Source of the DNA: Tanypteryx hageni
Taxonomy: Eukaryota > Arthropoda > Insecta > Odonata > Petaluridae
DNA: 64,000 bases
Assembly: GCA_028673005.1 (NCBI GenBank)
Contig: CM054114.1
Coordinates: 122,603,307-122,667,306 of the forward strand
Direction: 5' to 3'
This document shows positions 57,174-64,000 of this stretch, one piece after another. The number at the start of each line of letters is the position of its first letter. Position 1 is the first letter of the stretch. A model generated the notes under the pieces. That model was not told the origin of the DNA. It saw only the letters and a list, made by a program, of their open reading frames with translations, and ran no database searches. A program made the translations under genes and the position numbers.

Positions 57174-57246
57174 GCCCGGATAGCTCAGTCGGTAGAGCAT
57201 TAGGCTTTTAACCTAAGGGTCCAGGGTTCAAGTCCCTGTCCGGGCG
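57174..57246 (+). tRNA. tRNA-Lys(TTT)
   Basis: A full 73 nt cloverleaf without intron. The acceptor stem GCCCGGA/TCCGGGC is perfect, followed by a G discriminator. The D arm is GCTC..GAGC, the anticodon stem TTAGG/CCTAA with loop CTTTTAA (anticodon TTT), and the T arm CAGGG-TTCAAGT-CCCTG. Internal A and B boxes are intact and a T5 run a few nucleotides downstream (57250-57254) serves as pol III terminator. The primary transcript needs CCA addition. Confidence 0.97.
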
Positions 57247-58649
57247 AAAGTTTTTGAGAAACTTAGCGGTATTTTAGTTCATTTTTTATAGTCTCAACAA
57301 AAACCCCATAAGAACAACGTTAAATACAATCGCATTCATCGTTTCTCTAAGTATCGTTTTCCCGTATCAATCGTTCAATATTTCATGTTCCTGAGCCATA
57401 ATTTACTTCGATTCTTTTAGTGACATTTCAAACATGTATGTAGTCTCCCTTCAGTTGTATCAGAATGTATATTACTAGAGAGCCTGTTACATGCTTCGCA
57501 TGTATAACAATTTTCATTTGGTCGCTTATAACAAAAATTATTATTGTTCGTCATTTGCTTTTAAACCTTTCAAAACATTTATTTTACAATATATCATCAG
57601 TTTACTATAATACAAAATGAAATTACAAAAAGACGTTACAATTAATTCACAAAAATTAACGAATATAAGCATAAATTATTTAATGAGATAACAAATTTAA
57701 CCTATCATTTATCACAAAATAACTTAAAGGTAGAATTAATTAATTAAAATGTAATGCATTTTCACAGTCATTGTAATCGTAAATTACGAATAAAAATTCC
57801 CGCAAAACAACATTATCTGTCGCTACCTTATCATTATCTGTCTTTCCCTGTTGATAATTAGTTTCAATTTGAATTTTGAAACTAATATAATTTTAAACAC
57901 GAACTAAAACTGTGTGAACAAAAAATCCTTATAAAATTAATTTTAAAGGAATAAATATATAATGGTTTTAAGGGAAATAATAACTGTTTACCATTTAATA
58001 ATTTAAAGAGAAACTCGTCGTAACTTAGACTATAATTCCTCTTCAACAAACAAAATTTTGAAGTGCACAGGATAGAAAAAGGTGGAGGAGGAGCACCTGA
58101 ACCTGCAGATATGCAGAACACTATTTATTATATATATAAAACATTTTTGAACTAAGTGTAGAATTTTAATGTGGATTGTTCTACGATCACCTTAAGGAAA
58201 AAACGCTTACTTTGAATGGCCAGTCTTGCCAAAGCGGGAGAAGTTTCGAAGAAAGGATCGCGGCGTTATTGTAAGCCAACAGTGACGACGGGAACGACGA
58301 ATTGCAGCCGATCGTGATTGTCAAATCGCTAATACCTAGGTGCTTTATGGGCACGAAGACGCTGCTGATAAGTTATCACGCCAATAAAAAGGCACGGATA
58401 ACGACGTAAATGTTTATGAATTTTCCACGGATACTCGATGCCGTCATGACCGCCCGCGCCAAAAGATACCGTTCGTAGAAAATTGTGCCGCCAAATGACA
58501 CGTCATTTCGGAAGAACGTGAGTGACTGATGTCTTCCACCCCGCGAATATAGGACTACCCCTTCATTTTTCAGATGCAAAAATGGAAAAAAATCTCGTCT
58601 TACATTCGGTGAATCAAAAATTCGATATTTCTTCTACTGGTTCTTAGAC
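57247..58649. other. non-coding DNA
   Basis: AT-rich with a GC-richer patch around 58230-58530. No gene supported. Short open frames have no domain. Confidence 0.35.
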
Positions 58650-59374
58650 ATTATAACTAGGGTATGGATTTTTCGGGTTTAACCCGATTTTTACAAGATT
58701 TTTACCCTCCGATTACCTTTTTTTAAATTTCGAGTGAAACCCGAAAAAAAAACCGAAATTATTAGTTTTCTTTAAACATTTTTTTTAGATTTTGTCACAG
58801 AATTTCTATTATGGACTTTTAGGCACCTCAGCACTTGAGTGCAGTCCGAGATGTTCGTGACCAGTCTGTTTATTCTCTTTGTAAACAATTTATTCGTAAG
58901 CTTACTTTGTAACACAAACTTTATCTCCTTGGTTTTCTCGCGCCTCGAATAGTCAAGGACGCGCCTTAGCTAATCGCTGTTAGATCTTCGATGTGATAAG
59001 GAAAAAAGATCCCAAGTGTCTGTTAGTTGAAAACACTACGAAAAAAAATTATTTCACTAATATCTGGTGTGTTTTCAAAAGAAGTTGAACAGATATTTGT
59101 GCAACCTGCGAGGTAAGTATAGTAAAAAGTTTTGATTGCTGATCAAACTTATAAATTTTTACACAAGATTTTTATTTGAAAATCATTTTATCCGAATTAC
59201 AAAATAATAAAACCCGAAAATTACCCGAGATTGAACTTTTTTTTTAAACTTCGAAAAATCTGTAACTTATTTATACCCGATTTTAACCCGAATGAAAAGG
59301 AAAATAATAAAACCCGATATTTACCCTCCGAATGTATTTTTTTAAACCCAAAGAAAACATACCCTAGCTATAAC
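58650..59374 (+). mobile_element. internally deleted hAT derivative (MITE)
   Basis: The element (58658-59366, 709 bp) has the same ends as the 5.2 kb hAT: TAGGGTATGGATTTTTCGGG at the left and, inverted at the right, TAGGGTATG. Its left about 450 bp match 37059-37487 and its right about 250 bp match 42010-42263, so it arose by deleting the interior. The flanks ATTATAAC and GCTATAAC agree at 6 of 8 positions. Confidence 0.88.
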
Positions 59375-60714
59375 TAAGCCATTAATATTTATCTTTTTTG
59401 ACATGGTTGCATAAATCGTAAAGAACGCCTCTGCCTCGCATGTGAAATCTTACAAAAGAGAAGCAGCCGAAAGTCTTCCATGAAGATGTATGGAGGCAAA
59501 AAATAAGATGAATTTGATACGATCAAATCTTTGCCATAAAGGATTAAAAAGACGTAAAATCACCACATTTCATATCGAATAGTAATTAGGTAAATATTTC
59601 AAAAGCTGAATTTTAAATATTGGTAACGGAACATTCTTGTAAACATTCTTTGAGTTATATACTTAAACAGATTGTCGACCAACTTAAAACGAAATAGAGA
59701 GGCGCATGTATACCTGTCAAACGTTTACTATGCTATTTAATCACTGATAATTAAAAACGATTCATAAATAAAAATTAATATTTTAGATTAAACAAATTAA
59801 AGTGAGCAAGAAGAAAAAGTATACTCCATAAATGGAATACACAGGGATTTCAAAGTGTTCATTATGAGTGCAAAGCAAAGATTGGGCTGTTCTCGAATAT
59901 ATTTCTTCGAAAGTATAAGTCGTAATTATGTGCTCTCGCGGATTTTTTTTGCGGTAAATGTAGTCCTATTTCCCAAGCAATTTTTTTAAATCCGTACCTT
60001 ACAGATCATATAAGAGCTTTTGAGAGAAAATATGGTTTTAAATTGTTGTTTGGCGATAGAATCGTCGTAGCGATCGATGTAAACAAAATATGTTATGTTA
60101 TAATTGGAATTTTCTCGAATATTTATCTCCGAAACTACAATTCGTAATGATGTGGTCTCGCGGATTTTTTGTGGTAAAATTTGTCCTCGATCCGAATAAA
60201 TTTCTATTAATCTTTTGTTAACCTCATAGACTTAATAAAATCATTAATAACTCGGACCCAATAAGAGATCCTAATGGATCAAAGGCTGGTTGGTTTGACA
60301 ATTCAAAAGTTTTACATAATAGTTCAATTTGTCAATTACAATTAAATAAACAGAAAATTGCAATTTTTCGTATCCTTCGGCGTCCCTCTGTACGACCACC
60401 ACCTAGCAGCGGTCTGAAATGTCCGGTAAAAATTCAGGGCAATATGAATTTCCACCGGAGATTACCTACGATGTTATTGTTTATTTATTTTTTAGTCAAT
60501 AAAATTATAAAAAATAAAACAAAAAATTACTTTATATTTCGCACTGATAAGTCAAAAATAAAATTTGAATTATTATACTTGATTTAAAGCTATTATAAAA
60601 GTTATTTGGTTTTTAACTTACTTACACTTTCAAAAAAGCCATATAATTTCTACAAAACTTTAAAATCAAGTCGAGTAAATCAAAATTTACTTTTTACTTT
60701 TCAGTGCAAAATTT
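59375..60714. other. non-coding DNA with a two-unit tandem repeat
   Basis: Two units about 222 bp apart (near 59880 and 60105) share CTCGAATAT.T, GTAAT.ATGTG.TCTCGCGGATTTTTT and a GTAGTCCT/TTTGTCCT block. A related ATCATATAAG..GAGAGAAATATGG segment recurs at 60007 and 61299. No gene is seen. Confidence 0.5.
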
Positions 60715-61245
60715 TATTTTGTGGGCGCTCTAAGTCAAATTTATTAATCTGGTCAACGCGAAATTTATATTTGACATTTTTGTTAAAGGGACAAGAACTG
60801 ACGGTCAACCGGAAGTGGGTGTTTACTCTTGTCACATCCGTTTTTTTATATTTGCTTTAATATTTGATGAATGTAAAAAAGTACTGGAATAAAAGTTGTA
60901 GGAAATTTAATATTCTACAACGTTTGTTCGAAACGTTTTCCTATATAATGCATTGTTTAAGAGGTATTTTAAAAACTAATTTTTGGGTGCCACCACCACA
61001 CCAAATACCAGCGACTAGTGTAAACACTTTACGCTTAGTTACGTCTTAGTAACACTCGTTTTTATTTTCTTAATTTTTGGAGCTTTCAATATCAGAAGGC
61101 TACGGTTTGAGTTTATTTCTGTTCTTTGTAAAGTCTTTAAATTTTTCTCGCAGTTCCTTAAAATATTTATTATCTAACCTATTTGGAATTCTTAGAAATA
61201 TTACAGGTATGGAAAAAGTCATGTGGTGGCCACATCAGATTTTTT
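60715..61245 (+). repeat. dispersed repeat of about 530 bp, copy 1
   Basis: It aligns with 63097-63600 in the same orientation. Shared blocks include TTTTGTGGGCGCTCTAA, ACTCTTGTCACATCCGTTTTT, TGCCACCACCACACCA and GTCATGTGGTGGCCACATCA. No coding potential or terminal repeats identified. Confidence 0.75.
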
Positions 61246-62741
61246 TAATTTATTTTATTTTATTTATTTATTATTTTATTTAATCTATACTCGGCAGATC
61301 ATATAAGCGATAGAGAGAGAGAAATATGGTATTTAATTGTTGCTTGGCGGACGCCTTTTAATGAGATATGAGTATATGTTTATTTAAGTCTTTGTGTAAA
61401 GAGAAATTTCCAATTGACGGATGTAGTTCAAAATCATTCGGCGATACATTTTAACAAGGATCGCTCATACTCAATGTAATCAAAACCAGTCCAGCGGACG
61501 GACGGACAGACGAGACGCCCATAAGACTTTCCGCTACTATCGCCTCACTGATTAACAACCCCTAAAAAAGCGAATCCCGGGACTTGTATTCTTTATTTGT
61601 ATAAAATTTGGATGAAAGGACTTAAGTGATCAACAATAATGATTTTGACGATTTTACATACCGATTAAATTTTTAGATTGAACCTCTAGTCTATTCGTTT
61701 ATACTGATTCAGATATTTTTCTGACTTGTATAGTTGATTCAAAACAATTTAAAAATGACGTTATAACTGATTTTTCTCGTTTGATCAAATGAAAATCTCG
61801 ATTTATTTGGTAAACTAAATTTATATAAATATATGGCTGTCAATATTGTATAATTTTTTGTACGAAAATGTGTGCATACCTTTTGCAAATTACACGTTTA
61901 AATTTAAAATAAACACAAGATAACTTTAATCTATTCAAAACACTCCATTGATGTATATGCCGGGTATTATACTTTGGATCGGCCCGAGTCACCGGCGAAC
62001 CGGACAGCTGCCCGGGAAATTTAAGCGAGAACAATTTCGCGCCCTGTACTGTACTGTACTGTACCGCCACAAAATATACCTGCCAGACTAATACATCTAT
62101 CGCGGCATCTCAAGCAACCGCGAAATATAACCGCTTGTATCTCTGAATTGTTAATGAAATACCCAATTGCCACCCACTTTACCCACCCAAAGAGCATCAA
62201 TGTTAATTCCACCACATATCGATTGATTTTAATTTGCTATAAAATCTACTTGCGTAGATTTTTTGGCAGGTAAAAGCAATGGTATATCAACATGAGAAGC
62301 TACAATCAAACGTAAAAATTCCAAAACTAAGAACTTCAATTTTTTATGATTATTTTTTAGATTTCCGTGAAGGCAGAGTCGTATAATAAAATAAAGTTTT
62401 AAAAAAATTGAAAGGCAATTTAAAAAGTACGGTATCACACAGTTCCGAGCATGCTATCCATCCTCTCAGTGGGTCAAAATGACGATAAAGTAATAGAATA
62501 GATAGTTTGTGGGTTAAGAAAATTGGAACACATTTAATCAAAACGAGAATTAATTAATTTCACTGGCCCACAAATGAATAAGAAATTAAACGGTAGGATA
62601 TTAAACGAAGGATTAAGATATTTATAGGTTAATTTTCGCAGTTAAGTTTTATTCCTATATGGGTTCTTGAGTTTAATGAACTGTGTGAACGATGACTAGC
62701 GTCTAAGTTGGAAAAGAGATATACAGGAGAAAATCTGCAGA
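61246..62741. other. non-coding DNA
   Basis: No gene. There is a short CTGTA repeat at 62046-62063. The rest is AT-rich without a recognisable element. Confidence 0.4.
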
Positions 62742-62814
62742 GCCCGGATAGCTCAGTCGGTAGAGCATTAGGCTTTTAACCTAAGGGTCCAGGGTTCAAG
62801 TCCCTGTTCGGGCG
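62742..62814 (+). tRNA. tRNA-Lys(TTT), second gene
   Basis: Identical to the gene at 57174 except one base in the 3' acceptor strand (TTCGGGC), which turns a G-C pair into a G-T wobble. Anticodon TTT and the A and B boxes are intact. A T6 run (62818-62823) follows as terminator. The flanks are unrelated to the first gene, so this is an independent locus. Confidence 0.96.
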
Positions 62815-63096
62815 AAATTTTTTCCTGTCAACTTCGGCAGAAAAAATTATAACCCCATTGCGATGTCGATAATAAGATTGGGTTGCTTTGGAGAACCATT
62901 GAAACTAGGTCCGAAAACATTACATTTTTGCCTGCGACCTACATTTTTACTTTCTCCATACGTAGTATAGAGGAAAGTATTGTTTTCGAGAAAAAAAAAC
63001 CAATTTCGAGATTTCAACGGAAATACATATTTTGAGGTCCCCTGAGCACGTTTTGACCATTTTCTCGATGATGTCTGTGGATGTGGTAGGAATTTT

Positions 63097-63600
63097 GTGG
63101 GCGCTCTAACACAAAAACTATTGATCAGATCAACGCAAAATTTTATATTTGATATTTTTGTTCAAGACAAAAAAGTTGATTAGTTTTTGTAAAAACCGGT
63201 CAACCGAAAATGGATATTTACTCTTGTCACATCCGTTTTTTGAGGCATTTGATTTAATACTTGATCAATGTAAAAAAAGTATCGGAATAGAAGTTGTAGG
63301 AAATTTAATTATCTACGTTTGTTCAAAACATTTCTACTTATATTGTATTTTTAAGAGATATTTTTTAAATTATTTTTTTTTTAGCTGCCACCACCACACC
63401 ACCTGGAGGTAATATTTGTAAGCATTTTACGCTTAGTTGCATCTTCGTAACGCTACTTTTCATTTTCTTAATTGTTGGAGCTTCGTGGCAATATCAGAAG
63501 GTTCGCATTTCCTTAAAATATTTATTATCATTTAACCTATTTGGAATTTTTAGAAATAGATATTACAAGTATGGAGGAAGTCATGTGGTGGCCACATCAG
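63097..63600 (+). repeat. dispersed repeat of about 500 bp, copy 2
   Basis: The second copy of 60715-61245, about 2.38 kb downstream in direct orientation. It runs up to the Tigger-type end at 63619, so the transposon may have inserted next to or into it. Confidence 0.75.
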
Positions 63601-63618
63601 ATTTTTACTTTCTCCATA

Positions 63619-64000
63619 TACAGTGGAAACCACTTAACACGAAAACGGATAACGCGAAATATCGGTTAACACGAAATGCAGGCTCGGTCCCTACCGGAGC
63701 CTATACATTTCAACGTATATTAGTTCGTTTTACGCGAAATGGTTCACAAGAAATTTCGGTTAACACGAAAAATTTTTTCGGTCCCCTGAAAATAAATCCC
63801 CATCAAATTATGTGGATAACACGAAACGACCCACTCGTTTCTTAACATAAAAGTATGAATAATCTCACAACCACAGCTGTACCTCCTCCTTCCCCCTCTC
63901 TTTCAATAGGCATGGTCATTAGTAGACCTCAGAGAAACTCACGCGCCCCCGTTGAGAGGGTTGCTACCGAGATTTCCTTGGCAGCAATAAACTAAATTCT
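63619..64000 (+). mobile_element. Tigger/pogo-type element, left end, runs off the window
   Basis: TA (63619-63620) is followed by CAGTGGAAACCACTTAACAC and repeated AACACGAAA / ACGCGAAAT motifs up to about 63830, the typical left-end pattern of Tigger elements. The matching right end is not within the window. Confidence 0.65.

Noticed and set aside
1..64000. CRISPR arrays, prokaryotic operons, viral genes
   Set aside because: Regularly spaced identical repeats, ribosome-binding sites and viral hallmark genes are absent; the sequence is eukaryotic.

Overview
The window is nuclear DNA from an arthropod, most likely an insect with a repeat-rich genome. The evidence is short introns with standard GT/AG borders, a secreted C-type lectin of the insect haemolymph lipopolysaccharide-binding type, RTE, Jockey and Penelope-like retroelements, piggyBac, hAT, mariner and Tigger DNA elements, and single tRNA genes with internal pol III boxes. 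Nothing fixes the order or species. There is no operon structure and no bacterial or viral gene.

Only a few host genes are supportable. A three-exon C-type lectin gene lies on the minus strand (2545-4096) with a TATA box and a poly(A) signal. A long GC-rich exon of a PRR5/Protor-like subunit of TOR complex 2 lies on the plus strand (about 46869-47534); its other exons are not visible, so its intron probably runs past the window end. Two intact tRNA-Lys(TTT) genes (57174 and 62742) are accompanied by three decayed copies. A CpG-rich block with consensus splice sites at 15.2-15.8 kb may be the non-coding start of another gene.

Most of the rest is transposon-derived, often with definable ends. 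Left part (1-13 kb): mariner and RTE remnants, a foldback element, a Tigger-type element, a Penelope 3' end, a tRNA-derived SINE, and a Jockey endonuclease fragment split by a hAT MITE. Middle (16-25 kb): a 1 kb segment duplicated in direct orientation, one copy carrying a TTAA-flanked piggyBac MITE whose empty site is preserved in the other copy, then a full-length 3.2 kb RTE (BovB-like) element with a 10 bp target-site duplication. At 28.5-31.1 kb lies a complete but broken piggyBac with an intron. At 31.2-34.5 kb two Jockey fragments point at each other and a further RTE copy follows. At 37.05-42.27 kb is a 5.2 kb hAT element with a perfect 8 bp target-site duplication; its internally deleted derivative sits at 58.65-59.37 kb.

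From about 43 kb onward CpG is more frequent. A purine-rich tract of about 1.5 kb leads into the PRR5-like exon. Just after its splice donor comes a set of Penelope-type repeat units, into which a 1344 bp Tc1/mariner-superfamily element with an intact 366-residue transposase (DD42D spacing) and 93 bp terminal inverted repeats has inserted. The last 14 kb holds a decayed tandem repeat of about 145 bp, another foldback element, the tRNA-Lys loci and dispersed repeats. The most interesting points are the intact DD42D element, the empty-site proof for the piggyBac MITE, the hAT parent/derivative pair, and a conserved TNCG-type hairpin at the 3' ends of the RTE copies.
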